Below are positions 8,821 to 19,613 of a DNA stretch of 64,000 bases, piece after piece. The stretch comes from Apodospora peruviana. Lineage: Eukaryota > Ascomycota > Sordariomycetes > Sordariales > Lasiosphaeriaceae. The position numbers were made by a program, and so were the translations under genes. Positions within the stretch are counted from its first letter, which is position 1. Each line of letters opens with the position of its first letter. The stretch covers positions 4,060,001 through 4,124,000 of the forward strand of contig JAUEDM010000003.1 in NCBI GenBank assembly GCA_033439685.1. The letters are read 5' to 3'. The notes under the pieces are model-generated. The model was not told the origin of the DNA. It did no database searches and saw only the letters and a program-made list of their open reading frames with translations.

Positions 8821-9526
8821 GCTTTTTTTCCCTGGTGTTATTCTTTTTTTCTTCTTGATTCATTTCCACCGAGGTTTTTCCTTTTCTATTTCATTTTCCT
8901 CAACCTCCTTCTCCACAGCCTGTCTTCTTCATCAACCCCTTCAACTGGAATGCTGAACTGAACTCTGACTGGTGAGACGACATTAAGACGTCGGGTGCCC
9001 ATATCGAAGTAGTACCTCCTATTCAGGAACTCATCCATATTATCTGGTCCGCAGCGTCAACCGGTAGAGCCATTTTGGCCAAAATGGACATATACTAGCA
9101 TACGAAAAATTCAAGATGTAAAATCCGCGGATCAAATCGTACAAACGGCATTTCGGTCTTCGTAGATCGGCCGGTAGGTAAAGATACCTCCAAGCCCTAA
9201 CACCCCCAACACCAGCTGATCTACACAAGAACATCCGGCGAGCGCAGATAAATTTCCATTAATGCTTTAGATGCTCATGTCAGCGGACGATCCCTACAGT
9301 TTTGACATGTGGTGATGCCGTGCCTATGATGCAAGATTGCATCTCGGAACGGTAAGTTTGACATCATAGATTGAGGCGGGGCAACGAGCTCCCAACTATA
9401 TCAAATGCCGCTTCAAAAGACCCTTCAAAATCTCGTTCATGCTCCAAATCTTCATCGAATTTGACTCTACCACATCCAAATCTCCTTGCTTTTATCCAAA
9501 ATCTCGTCACACACCTGATATCCATC
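8821..9526. other. Intergenic stretch without a gene
   Basis: This 0.7-kb region is pyrimidine-rich at its left end and then mixed. It contains the promoter of the downstream plus-strand gene. No frame, RNA or repeat could be supported. Confidence 0.4.
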
Positions 9527-10159
9527 ATGTCAGCAAACCCCAACTCAGTGGCCAACCAGGGCGAGTTCCACGACAGCGTGCCGCCTTCACACTCTCACAC
9601 GCATAAAGGGGTATGTTCGACGTTCCAAAATTACTGGAAGAAACTTTGACTAACGTTTATCCTCTCCACCCAGCATCAAATCGGCCAGATGGTCGGCAAG
9701 AATGCCATCCCAGAGTACCACGCCCACACGTTCCCGCCCGGCACGGCGCCCAAGGAAAACACGTACTATCCCAATCCTGTCTCCGAAATCCCCGGGCAGG
9801 CCGCCAACCCCAACATGGACCCATCATCCCGGACCGACGCGCTCGACATCCCTGGCGCCACGAGCCAGTCGGTCTACAACAACTCAGCCTTCGCGCGGCC
9901 GATGCAGGGCCAGACAAACCGCGAGATGCACGGCGCGCATGGAACCGGAAGGCGAAAGGCTGAGCGCAGCGGACTGGAGGGTGTCGGTGCGTCCACGCGG
10001 GAGGGTACGATCGAGGGCAAGGTCAGAGGTATTGGAGCCGACCTGCCCGAGGGTATCGAGCGTGGTGTGAGATCGCGGATGGAGAAGGACGAAGGTGGAT
10101 ATGAAGCGCAGCAGCGGATTCCAGCCTCTGCTGAGGAGGTCTCTTCTGGAAGGCGTTAG
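9527..10159 (+). CDS. Hypothetical hydrophilic protein (two exons)
   Basis: Exon 1 is 9527-9610, the intron is 9611-9673 (GTATGT donor, GACTAAC branch, CCCAG acceptor) and exon 2 is 9674-10159; the joint is in phase 0. The 189-residue product begins MSANPNSVANQGEFHDSVPP, has a His-rich patch (SHSHTHKGHQIG), a Pro/Asn-rich middle (FPPGTAPKENTYYPNPVSEIPGQ) and a charged, Gly-rich C terminus (REGTIEGKVRGIGADLPEGIERGVRSRMEKDEGGYEA style). It is probably soluble and largely disordered, with no membrane segment or signal peptide. The composition recalls stress or conidiation-associated proteins, but I recognise no family. Clean splice signals and a coherent frame support a real gene. Confidence 0.6.
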
Positions 10160-10510
10160 ATCCATGGCATGAGATGAGACAATGGGATCATGGCCTCTCC
10201 TAGGTACATACGCGTAGAGATGATCTAATTATTCACACATTTGTCTGCTCATAGCCACTGTAAGGATGATGAATCTTGTTACCCGGGTCACACATGCAAC
10301 CGGAACTGTAATGAACAGCATATCTGCGTGTGAAGACCACCATGCTACCATGCTCTCGAAGAAACCAATATCACCACAAATACAAAATGTGACACCATGC
10401 TTGCCCAATGCCAAATCTTCAACACCATTCCAACGCATACATAAGTCATGAACCATCATGCATCATCAACCCTCTCTTAAAATATCATCTCTTCATGTCT
10501 ACCATAAGTC
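10160..10510. other. Convergent 3' flanks, no gene seen
   Basis: This 351-bp stretch lies between two genes whose 3' ends face each other. It contains only untranslated or spacer sequence as far as can be read. Confidence 0.4.
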
Positions 10511-11021
10511 TCAACGCCGTGGCCCGGGGTCCAAAGGTCCCCTAGGTCCCTGAGGATAGACGGTGTGGACCTCGGCAGTGACCCGCGTCACCCTCGGCCG
10601 CTGAACCCAGCCGCGAAAGAAGCCGCGGTCGGGACTCTTCCATGCAGCGATATACCTTCAGCAGAGTTAGCTTCAACTGTCCCACCAGTCGATAAAATAA
10701 AACTCACGATGAACTGTCGGTTGTAGTGTCAGTAGTCGTCACCGTTGCTGTCACGCTGTTGAGAGCCGTGTTGATCATCCACACAATCGCCCAGACGGCG
10801 ATGACGATGATTAATAAAATCGAAAGAAAGGCGGCGATGATGTCGTTTCTTGTACCTCGACTTGGGAGCTCGTCGTCGCGTCGCAGTATCACGAGCGAGA
10901 GGGAAGGGATTGCGAGCGCGTTGGAGGAGTGCGAATGCGAGAGAAGTAATAGTATTGCAAGTGGTAGGGAAACACGGCGGGTCAGAATGTCGTGCGACCT
11001 GGATCCGACCAGGAGCTTCAT
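10511..11021 (-). CDS. Small membrane protein of unknown function (two exons)
   Basis: Exon 1 is 11021-10708, the intron is 10707-10656 (52 nt, donor GTGAGT, branch GCTAAC, acceptor GAAG) and exon 2 is 10655-10511. The joint is in phase 2 and opens a frame of 47 further residues. The 152-residue product has a hydrophobic N-terminal segment (LPLAILLLLS, about residues 19-38) that may be a signal anchor and a strong transmembrane segment at about residues 62-86 (AAFLSILLIIVIAVWAIVWMI). A Thr/Ser-rich stretch and a basic Pro/Gly/Arg-rich tail follow. No family is recognised. The intron removes the early stop just after the Ser-rich stretch and gives a coherent tail, which is the main support for the model. 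Confidence 0.5.
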
Positions 11022-11694
11022 ACTCCAGTATATGATCTAGAAGTATGGCGTGCGCATGCTAGTACGCGTGCCTGTCGTCCACGATTCGTGATAGACTCCA
11101 AAAGTTGTGAAATTTTGACTTGTGTGCATTTCCGTTCAAGATAATTCCCATGAGATATCATGTAGTCATGAAAACCGCCATCTCAACCCCATACCTAGCA
11201 CCAACACATCTTTGTTGCCTTATAATAGGTGCTATTGCAGGTATGTATCAGCTTCACCCCCGCGTTGCCATGGCATTGTTGACATTGATGTGAGCGCTGT
11301 GTCCCAACATCGCGCCAAGAATTCGGATAAGATTACCATCAGCCGTGCCGCACGCCCGCGCCCGATTTAGGGGTCTCGCGACCAGGGGTAAGCGATTACG
11401 TGCTGCATTGGTCAGTGTCTTGCATATTCGCTTAATATTCCGCTTCGAGACTTCGACAACATGAAGAAGGTCTTATAATTACTCCGTACTAAAGAAGACA
11501 TCAACCACAGTTGAGGTGCGTGCCGGTAGGTCAGTCATTGGTCGTCTTCAACTTCGGAATAAAGGCCCAGCTCAGTCACGTCAGGCACACGACGTAACTG
11601 CCATAGCTGACCCAGATCATAAACGTAAACAAATACTTGATCCGACGTGTTGAAGTCACCGTGGTCACAAGTGCTTTCTTATTTTCAAGTCATG
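11022..11694. other. Intergenic stretch without a gene
   Basis: This 0.67-kb region contains the promoter of the small membrane-protein gene. No supported features were found. Confidence 0.35.
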
Positions 11695-12003
11695 TTACCT
11701 TTGGGGATTTGGTCTCGTCGAGACGATTGCTTGGTACATGATGTGGCTCATTCTCTGGGAGATCGACTCCCAGGAGTGCTTCAACCCAAGATCTGTCTTA
11801 CCCATCCTTCCCAAGACCCAGGACCAGGCACTCAAGTATGTCAAGTTCCATCTCGGGATTCCAAAGAAACTTGGCACTGAGGCCCCGGAATCTCCAACAA
11901 AATTTGCAGCCTCTTCAAGCATTGCGCGGAACCCTTGATGGCCGAGTGCACCGAATCCAAGCGAGAGACCTTCTGCCATGAGATCAACGTTTACATGATT
12001 CAA
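11695..12003 (-). CDS. Unrecognised reading frame, possibly part of a decayed gene
   Basis: This minus-strand frame stays open upstream of its first ATG to about 12070 and encodes a hydrophobic, protein-like sequence (LNHVNVDLMAEGLSLGFGAL, then GIPRWNLTYLSAWSWVLGRMG). A possible donor GTAACA follows at its 3' end, but no partner exon was found. The composition looks more like a real protein than a chance frame, but I recognise no family. It may be a fragment of a decayed gene. Confidence 0.2.
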   Translation of the reverse strand: MNHVNVDLMAEGLSLGFGALGHQGFRAMLEEAANFVGDSGASVPSFFGIPRWNLTYLSAWSWVLGRMGKTDLGLKHSWESISQRMSHIMYQAIVSTRPNPQR

Positions 12004-13090
12004 ATGTAAGCGGGAGAAGAGGGAAGTGATCTGCGGGGAGATCCCAAGGGACTTGGAGCTTCCCGGGTCTCTCTACCTGTTCTGGGTGCACCGCCCCGGC
12101 TTGTCCGGAGAGCTCACTTTCCACGAACTTCGAGAGTATGTTTGCCGTGTTCAACTAACTGGCCCTTCATTATCAATGCGCTCATCAAAATTTTTGTTCT
12201 GGTTCTGCAGGCATATGTGCGGCGTCGAACAAACTCCGTCCGTCGCCTGGTGGTCCGGAGCCCCTGCCAAGTACAAGAACAAGATGCGGGACGCGGTCAT
12301 CAGTCAAACTATAGCGTAAGGAAACCTTCAATCGCCACTGCCGACTGGGTTACCCTGGCTCGCCGGCACATCATCCCATACGACCCCAAAATTGAGGAGT
12401 AACGTCTTGAACTTCCAGATAAACATGACTGGAAACTTTCTGTGGTCGTAAGTCTTCTGGACCCCTTCGTGCTTTAGTTCATTCCGTGATATCTGTACCT
12501 GTCCGTCTGGCTTGGGTATCTGTTGACCTCTATCTAGTCTCTCTTGTCCCTGGATCGGTGCGGAACGGTACCTCCAGGAGGAAGGCAGCTTGATCATCGA
12601 TCTTTCAGATGTGTTGATTTTTTGGTGGAGGATGGTTGGACTAGGACACTTTGAGCAGTTTCTCGTGGTCATTTTCTTCTCTTGGCCTGTTGTCAAGAGT
12701 GGCAAGCTATTTGCAGGTCTACATATGCATTTGAGGCCTAGAGACGACTCTCGGAGCCGCCCCTCGTTGACAAAATAAAGAAAGTTATGCATTGTTTTGG
12801 TAACTTCTTACCTCGTTCTCGTGTTTCTTGTTGTCCATTATCCGCTTTACATCAGGCTACCATCCCGCACCGACCAACGACAGCACCATAGGCGTTCGGG
12901 CATAAATCTGAGCCGCCGCTTGAAAAGATCTGCTTCGGAATGAACATCTCCTTACGCGTTGGTACCAGACAACGGTAACATACATACCGGTAATCTTCCG
13001 ACCCTACCAACTGCTCTCATCTGGCAGGGAGGAGGTATATCATTGAGCCCACCTAGCAACGTTAATATCTCCGGACACACCAGGTCATTT
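12004..13090. other. Region without a supportable gene
   Basis: Open frames occur on both strands (for example 12328-12792 minus) but show no domains, no consistent introns and low-complexity composition. It may be decayed sequence. Confidence 0.3.
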
Positions 13091-13091
13091 A

Positions 13092-13233
13092 TAACACATG
13101 GCGCAGTGGTCAACCGCATTGCGGATGTCTTCGGAAAAACTAATTGACACCGAATCTGTGGATTCTGCGGAAAACGCCCCCCATATTCAAAGTTCCTATT
13201 TGCATAGGTCGACGGTTCGACTCCCACTTGTCG
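13092..13233 (+). ncRNA. tRNA-like Pol III unit, unresolved (A box, B box, T-run)
   Basis: A perfect A-box-like element TGGCGCAGTGG lies at 13099-13109 and a B-box-like GGTTCGACTCC at about 13214-13224. A run of five T then six T follows from about 13238. The 3' part resembles a tRNA: variable AGGTC, then T arm GACGG-TTCGACT-CCCAC with two mismatches, then TTGTCGC plus A. The 5' seven bases do not pair well with that 3' strand, and about 100 nt separate the boxes. The middle contains TTCGG within a possible anticodon hairpin and a CTAATTGAC element. It is either a decayed tRNA gene, a tRNA gene with a long intron I cannot place, or another Pol III RNA. Confidence 0.35.
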
Positions 13234-14624
13234 CAACTTTTTCTTTTTTCCCTTTTTTACTGTTGTTCCCTCGGGTTGATGAAAAGAATGAAGCAGTTTC
13301 CATAGTTCCAATTGAAAAAAGCAGTCATTCGCGTGCAATATTGGTCGAATAGCGTGATATCAACCCTGGCGTTGAGAACGATAGCTTCACATTAACGAAT
13401 TTTCAAAAAAATCTATCAAGGAATCGATTGGACCGCGGTAGGTATCTAGGTATCTTAGGTGACGCTATCACACACCATCCCAGTGTATGGAGAGAGAGAT
13501 GGACGACGATTCATGGAGTTAATGTCGAAGAGGTTGTTGCTGCCTTTTATTCGCGAGAAGAGCCGCCTGGTCACTGGTGTGGTGTTGTCCCGTGTAAAGG
13601 TAAGTGCCGGGCCGACAGGGAGATCCCTGTCTGGGTCCTCATGGCGCCGAACCCCAGGCGCACGGGCGGGTTAACCCCGCCGGCCAGCGACGGTTCTAGG
13701 TGCCGGCCGCCGGCAGCCGGTCATCTTTTGGCAGGGTAGGCGGAAAACAGCGGCTCAAACCTCCTGAAGCAGGATCAGAACCACCCAACTGTACATTTTA
13801 TTCAAGGTATTTCTTCCATTCCACGTCGTTACAAGTATGGGCATAGCATGCGGTTGGTAAAGGTTGTGCCTTATATATATCAGTATAGTGATGTAAATAC
13901 CTTGGGTTTTCCAGTGAGTGTTGAGGGCACTCCGTTTGAGTTCGTTCCAGCTTTGGCAGCACACCGCTACATGTACCCGAGATGGGGATGTCTCTGTACC
14001 CCAGGATCCCGATGCCGGCGCGTGTGGAGCTTTCCCCGGACTTTGTTTCGCCAGAATGAACCGATGAACCAGGTGAGCGAAACGTTATCTAACAGGAAGG
14101 TACAGTTAACTAATCGGAAGCCGTGACAGGCTACTTGTTGGTCATCGCTTGCCGTTGGTGCCTTGATATGACATTCCGGGAAGGCACGTCACAAGGGCAC
14201 GATGCATCCTGTGCTTTGAGCCGAGATGCTCGGGCTTTTCGTCAGAAATAAATACCTACCTTGGGTTTCCTCTTTGTCCCAAATTCCGATGTCAAGTTAA
14301 AGTCGACCTCGGCTTCCATTTCTCTTCGGTAAGACTTCCACATGGTTCCCATTGTTCCTGGTGGAGGCTTGGCAAAGGTCACCCGCCCTGGCTAACGCAG
14401 GAACATTAAATGTGTGAAAAAGGAAAAGAAAGAACGGGAATATCGAACACAAAAAACTTCCACGGTCAACTCGGGACATATCAAGTAACAGCGTGTGGAT
14501 AACAACCTCCGAGCCAGCAGCCCGGAGAGAGACCCGCCTGCATGTTCGGTAGTCCGGCGGGCAATCCATAATCCCACCCTTGAACCGCGCCGATCACAAA
14601 CAATTCCCACCACCACTTGCCGCG
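13234..14624. other. Intergenic region with a GC hairpin cluster
   Basis: This 1.39-kb region has no recognised gene. The notable content is the row of hairpins at 13614-13715. The right end is the promoter of the thiamine-diphosphate enzyme gene. Confidence 0.4.
13614..13715. repeat. Four consecutive GC-rich hairpins
   Basis: Four inverted repeats follow one another within 102 bp. The first is GACAGGGA/TCCCTGTC at 13614-13631. The second is GCGCC/GGCGC at 13644-13661 with an 8-nt loop. The third is GGCGGG/CCCGCC at 13665-13681 with a TTAAC loop. The fourth is TGCCG/CGGCA at 13701-13715. The block is far more GC-rich than its flanks. It could be part of a structured RNA, a mobile element end or a terminator-like region; no family is recognised. 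Confidence 0.4.
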
Positions 14625-16935
14625 ATGCCGCTCCTCGTGCGTCTCACCCCTCCCCCGCAAACTACTCGCCATTTCCAACTCCATTTCCGCCACCATCTCC
14701 AACGAGTCGGTTGCACGTCACTAGCCGTACCTGGAAATAGGGGCGGTGCAAGACGCGGTGTCTCCTCCACCACTACTGCACCTTGGTCGAAAGCTTCCCG
14801 TGGGGCAAACCAAGTCCCGGGTCGTGGCGGACCTAGTCTTGGTTTCCGGACGACATCCACAACGGGCATCATTTACCCGGATACCCCGGCCTACAACGAC
14901 TGCAGCTCTCTATTAACCCCGGATGCCACCACCGGCGTTGTTGCCCAGAGCCGAGTTCAACTTCATCCTGTTTCCTCTTCACAACGTGTTGTTGACGCCT
15001 CCCTTGCTTTCCCATTGTCACGGCCGAACTCGCTGCAAGGGATAAGACAACAGTTGAGAAGTCTTTCCACGAAAACAGCAACAACAACACCGGCAACGTT
15101 GCCCAAGATGTACACGACCTCGTTCGCCTTCTTCGAGGCGCTGTGGGACGCCGGCGTAACGCACTGCTTCGTGAATCTGGGGTCGGACCACCCTTCCATC
15201 ATCGAGGCAATGGTCAAAGGCGCCCGCGAGAAGAAAGGCCAGTTCCCGCGCATCATCACCTGCCCCAACGAGATGGTCGCCATGTCCATGGCTGATGGCT
15301 ACGCGCGCCTGACCAACAAGCCGCAGTGCGTCATCGTGCACGTCGACGTCGGCACCCAGGGTTTAGGTGCAGCCATGCACAACGCCAGCAGCGGCCGCGC
15401 GCCGGTCCTGGTGTTTGCGGGCCTCTCCCCATTCACACTCGAGGGCGAGCTGCGAGGCTCGCGCACCGAGTACATCCACTGGATCCAGGACGTGCCCGAC
15501 CAGAAGCAGATTGTCGCGCAGTACTGCCGGTACGCCGCCGAGCTCAAGACAGGTGTGAATGTTAAGCAGATGGTCAACCGCGCGCTGCAGTTTGCGCGGT
15601 CCGGGCCGCAGGGTCCGGTCTACCTGTGCGGCGCGCGCGAGGTCATGGAGATGGACATAGAGCCCTACCAGATCCGGCAGGAGGACTGGAGCCCCGTCGA
15701 GCTGGGCGGGTTGCCTACCTCTGCAGTCAAGGACATCGCGGCCGCTCTTGCTGACGCAAAGGAACCGTTGGTGATCACGGGCTACGCGGGGCGCAACCAT
15801 GCGACTCCCGCAGCGCTGGTGGAGCTGGCCGACACCGTTAAGGGGCTGCGGGTGCTCGACACGGGCGGCAGCGAGATGTGTTTCCCCGCGGACCACCCGG
15901 CCTGGTTAGGGTTGCGGTTCGGCAACGAGGAGGCGATCCGCAGTGCCGATGTGATTCTCGTGCTCGACTGCGACGTGCCCTGGATCAACACGCAGTGCAA
16001 GCCGCGCGACGACGCCAAGATCTTCCACGTGGACGTGGATCCGCTCAAGCAGATGATGCCCGTGTTTTATGTCCAAGCTAAAGCAAGGTATAGGGCTGAC
16101 GCGCTGACGTCGGTCGAGCAGATTACTGGTCTGCTGAAGTCGGATGATGGGCTCAAGGCAAAGTTGGCGGGTGAGGAGAGCGAGGCGAGGTGGAAGAAGC
16201 TCGAGGAGTCGTATCGCCAGCGGTTGCAGGTTATCGATACCAGGTCGCAGCCCGCGGAGAGCGGTGCGTTCGGCACGAGCCACCTGTGCAAACGGCTACG
16301 GGAGCTGTGTCCGGAGGATACCATCTGGGCGATCGAGGCGGTCACCAACACGTTCTTTGTGCACGATAGTCTGCGGCCGACGATCCCGGGCAGCTGGATT
16401 AACTGTGGTGGAGGCGGTCTTGGATGGTCGGGCGGCGGTACGTTGGGCATCAAGTTGGCCACTGACTATGAGGCTCAGCTTGCTGGAGGAAAGGGCAAGT
16501 TTGTGGTGCAGATTGTTGGTGATGGAACTTTCCTATTTTCTGTCCCCGGAAGCGTGTACTGGATTGCGAAGCGGTATAATATTCCGATTTTGACGATTGT
16601 ATTGAACAATAAGGGTCAGTCATTCCGCAGCGTTCATCATCCGGTCTCACGAGCTAACTCTTCTTTGACCAATAGGCTGGAACGCTCCTCGAAAGTCGTT
16701 ATTGCTGGTGCACCCAGATGGACTGGGGGCCAACTCGACAAACGAGGAGATCAACATCTCGTTTGACCCTGTGCCGGACTACGCTGGGATCGCGAAGGCC
16801 GCCGCGGGAGGCGATCTGTTTGCCGCACGGGTCGACAAGGCGGCTGATCTTGACGGGGTGTTGAAGCAGGCCATCGAGGCTGTCCAGGGTGGGCAGACGG
16901 CCGTGGTGGATTGCAAGGTTGAGTTGGGCTGTTGA
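14625..16935 (+). CDS. Thiamine-diphosphate-dependent enzyme (acetolactate synthase-like)
   Basis: Exon 1 is 14625-16614, the intron is 16615-16675 (GTCAGT donor, GCTAAC branch, AATAG acceptor, phase 1) and exon 2 is 16676-16935. The core, from Met at 15108, is 588 residues, the normal size of the IlvB/benzoylformate-decarboxylase type. The Pyr domain carries the catalytic Glu in CPNEMVAMSMADGYAR. A central domain follows (PLVITGYAGRN, ILVLDCDVPWI). The PP domain has the ThDP/Mg motif GDGTF..NNKGWN, whose last residues are restored by the splice. A 161-residue leader is open upstream, rich in Arg/Ser/Thr, with LRSLSTK shortly before the core, so it could be a mitochondrial presequence; translation may instead start at 15108. 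It is not a typical acetolactate synthase and its substrate is unknown. Other C-C lyase or decarboxylase activities are possible. Confidence 0.8.
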
Positions 16936-17321
16936 TTAGCACTGTTTTGATGTTTGGCTCATATCAAATAATATCGAGTGACGTCTATTTGGTGCATATT
17001 CATATCCATCATAGCTGTGTTTGCAAACTCTTTCTCGGTTGTTTCTCGCATTACTTTCACTCTCGAGCAGCGGAGACAAACCAGGTCATCCAGAACTCAG
17101 TGAATATATGGTATCTATCCCCTTTGCCGTGTCATTTACGTCATCACATACCCTACCTATGGTAAGAAGTATATATGTCCATGGTATCAGTATTTCTTCA
17201 TTTCCACCCCTTCCGTAACATCCTGGACTTGAGGTTTCACCCCTTCCTTCCCTTCAACTACCCGTCCAAACCTATGTCGATGAGCCGCTCGATTATTTCT
17301 GCTATATATCTCCTCCACAAT
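16936..17321. other. Convergent 3' flanks, no gene seen
   Basis: This 386-bp spacer lies between the ThDP enzyme gene and the hydrolase gene, which are transcribed toward each other. No other feature was found. Confidence 0.4.
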
Positions 17322-19007
17322 TTACCTTATAGGCTTATCCGAACTCTTGTTATCCTTAAAATACCTCAACCTATCGTATCTCAGCACGCTCTGAAGCAAG
17401 ACCTCTGCACCGGTCGCGCAGTCCTCCGGGCTCGCGTACTCTTCGGGGTTGTGGCTGACCCCGTCCCTGCACCTGACGAAAATCATGCTCGTCGGACACC
17501 GGCGGGACGTGTAGACCGAGTCGTGGCCGGCGCCGCTGGTCATGACCCTCACGTTCCGGCTCGATTCCTTCCCCAGCGACTCCGCGGCGCTCTTGGCAAC
17601 CTCGATGCAACTTTTTTGGAAGCGGGTGGCCGGCGACACACTATCGACGGTCCAGGTAAAACTTAGCTCGCGACCCTTGGTGTATTCACTGCTTACAATC
17701 TGGCGGAAGTCGAATTGGAAAAGAGTTCGCTCGATGTCGTCGAGGGTTTTGTCGAAGGGCGCGCGAATGTCGAGCGAAAACGTCACCTTGCCTGGGACGG
17801 TGTTGACGCTGCCCGGCGAGAGACTCAGGATCCCGGTGGAGGCGAGTGCGTACTTGCGGACTGCTATCTCATGACTGTAAGCGATCATGCGCGCGGCAGT
17901 GAGGAGGGCGTCCGCCCGCGCGGAAAAGGGCGTAGTTCCTGTGTGGGCCTCTGTTTGTCTCGAGACTTAGCATCAACCTACTCTACACTCAAACCAAATA
18001 TCACACAAACCTCTGCCAACCACCTCGACGGTATACCACCGATAAGCCTGCACGCCCTCCACAATCCCAATCCTTCTATTCTCCGCCTCCAGTATCGGCC
18101 CCTGCTCAATATGCAGCTCGAAGTGCGCCGCCATGGGCATGGCTTCGTAGCTTGCCGGCACGGTACCCAAATACCCAATCCGCTCAAGCTCGTCCCTCAT
18201 CGTCGCCCCCGAACCGCCAACTTCCTTGAGCGCATGTGCGCGCTCAAGCGGGATCTCGCCCGCCCAAACACCCGACGAGACCATCGATATCGGGAACCTT
18301 GCCCCTTCCTCACTGATTCATTTCCATCAACACCAATTTTCCCCCCAAAAGAAAGCGGCGAGAACTTACTTGGTCCAATTAACAACCCCAACAGGATACG
18401 CCGTCTCGACATCATGTTCCTTCATCACCCGCAGCATCTCCACGCCGGCCAACACCCCAAGGATACCATCATACCTGCCCCCGGCTGGCTGCGTGTCAAG
18501 ATGCGAACCGCAATACGTCGGTATCCCCTTTGGGCCATAACTCCCCGGCCTGACAGCAAAGATATTCCCCATCGCGTCCACAGTCACATCACACCCCAGC
18601 GATCTCGTCGTCTCGACGAACCAGTCGCGCGCGGCTTTATCGGCGTCCGAGAGCGCGAGGCGCGACATGCCCGTTTGTGTCGACGGGTCAGTCGCATCCT
18701 TCCAAGGCACACCGCTTCCCCACTGGCAGGTATGATGCAACTCAGCCATGAGACGCGTCTGGTTAACTTTCAGCTGGGGTAGGTCGTTGTCGTCAATTTC
18801 CCACGTCTTCCATCCTTCTTTCCTTGCATGGGAGGAGGAGCTGATATCGCGACGACTCATGAGGATCCTGCCATGATGAGAGTAGTAGTAGTCTCGTGCA
18901 ATCGAGAACAGCAGCGGTCGATGTTTGTTAGCATGATTTAATAGGGTTGTTCGGTATACATCAACGACTCCTGCTGGCCGGCCGCTTCTTGGGCGCAGCA
19001 ACGCCAT
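17322..19007 (-). CDS. N-carbamoyl-L-amino-acid hydrolase family protein (three exons)
   Basis: Exons are 19007-18370, 18312-18011 and 17950-17322, with introns 18369-18313 (57 nt) and 18010-17951 (60 nt) in phases 2 and 1. The spliced product has 522 residues. Zn-site motifs of the M20/M28-related carbamoylase/allantoate amidohydrolase family appear in order: GSHLDTQPAGGRYDG, NEEGARFPISM (completed by the first splice), HFELHIEQGP, EAHTGTTPFSARADA (completed by the second splice) and TSGAGHDS. It is predicted to release carbamate from N-carbamoyl amino acids or ureido compounds, a step in pyrimidine or hydantoin breakdown. The N terminus (residues 1-60, Arg/Ser-rich) may be a mitochondrial presequence; an internal Met (MSRRDIS) is an alternative start. 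Substrate preference cannot be read from sequence. Confidence 0.85.
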
Positions 19008-19271
19008 ACCGATAGTGTGGTTGTTGTTGATGAGGAAAAGTGGAGTTGGGATGTCGTCGGAAGATGAAATGACTAGCTGTCACCAAAAAGATAAGACGCG
19101 ATACAACGTGGCGTCATTCGGCTCTTTCCGCCTTTCACGGGTTTGTCTCAAATGTCCGTATCATAACTACTGACATAAATAATAAAAACAATAACATGCG
19201 AAATACCCCAACTCGCTCAATTTTAAAACTGAATTGAAAATGGAGAAAGAAAAAAAGGAAGCAATGACTTT

Positions 19272-19342
19272 TGCGTCAGCCGCGAATCGAACGCGGGGCC
19301 CATCGATGGCAACGATGGATTTTACCACTAAACCACTGACGC
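19272..19342 (-). tRNA. tRNA-Gly(GCC)
   Basis: A 71-nt tRNA without intron. The acceptor is GCGTCAG/CTGACGC with discriminator A, the D arm contains TTTAGTGGTAAAAT, the anticodon arm is CCATCG-TTGCCAT-CGATGG and the T arm is CCGCG-TTCGATT-CGCGG. Anticodon GCC. All stems pair on the minus strand. Confidence 0.95.
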
Positions 19343-19613
19343 AGATGATTGATTACTAATATTGATGAGAAAAGTGCTTTACGTAGCATCCGGACGACCT
19401 TCACAGGATAGGGGAATCATCAAGGTTATCAAAAAGTAAACACTATACACAAAACTTTCTCGATATAGGAAATTGGGATTAATTACTATCATCAAATTGG
19501 AAATCATTTCCAATCGTTGGAAGGTTACACCTCGCTGCCCTCGCAACAGGTATAAAAGATATCATACAGATGAATTACTCGATAACATCATTCCGGATCA
19601 TGATCATATCAGA

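Noticed and set aside
12328..12792. 154-residue minus-strand frame
   Set aside because: Basic, low-information sequence without family signals; no start or splice context.
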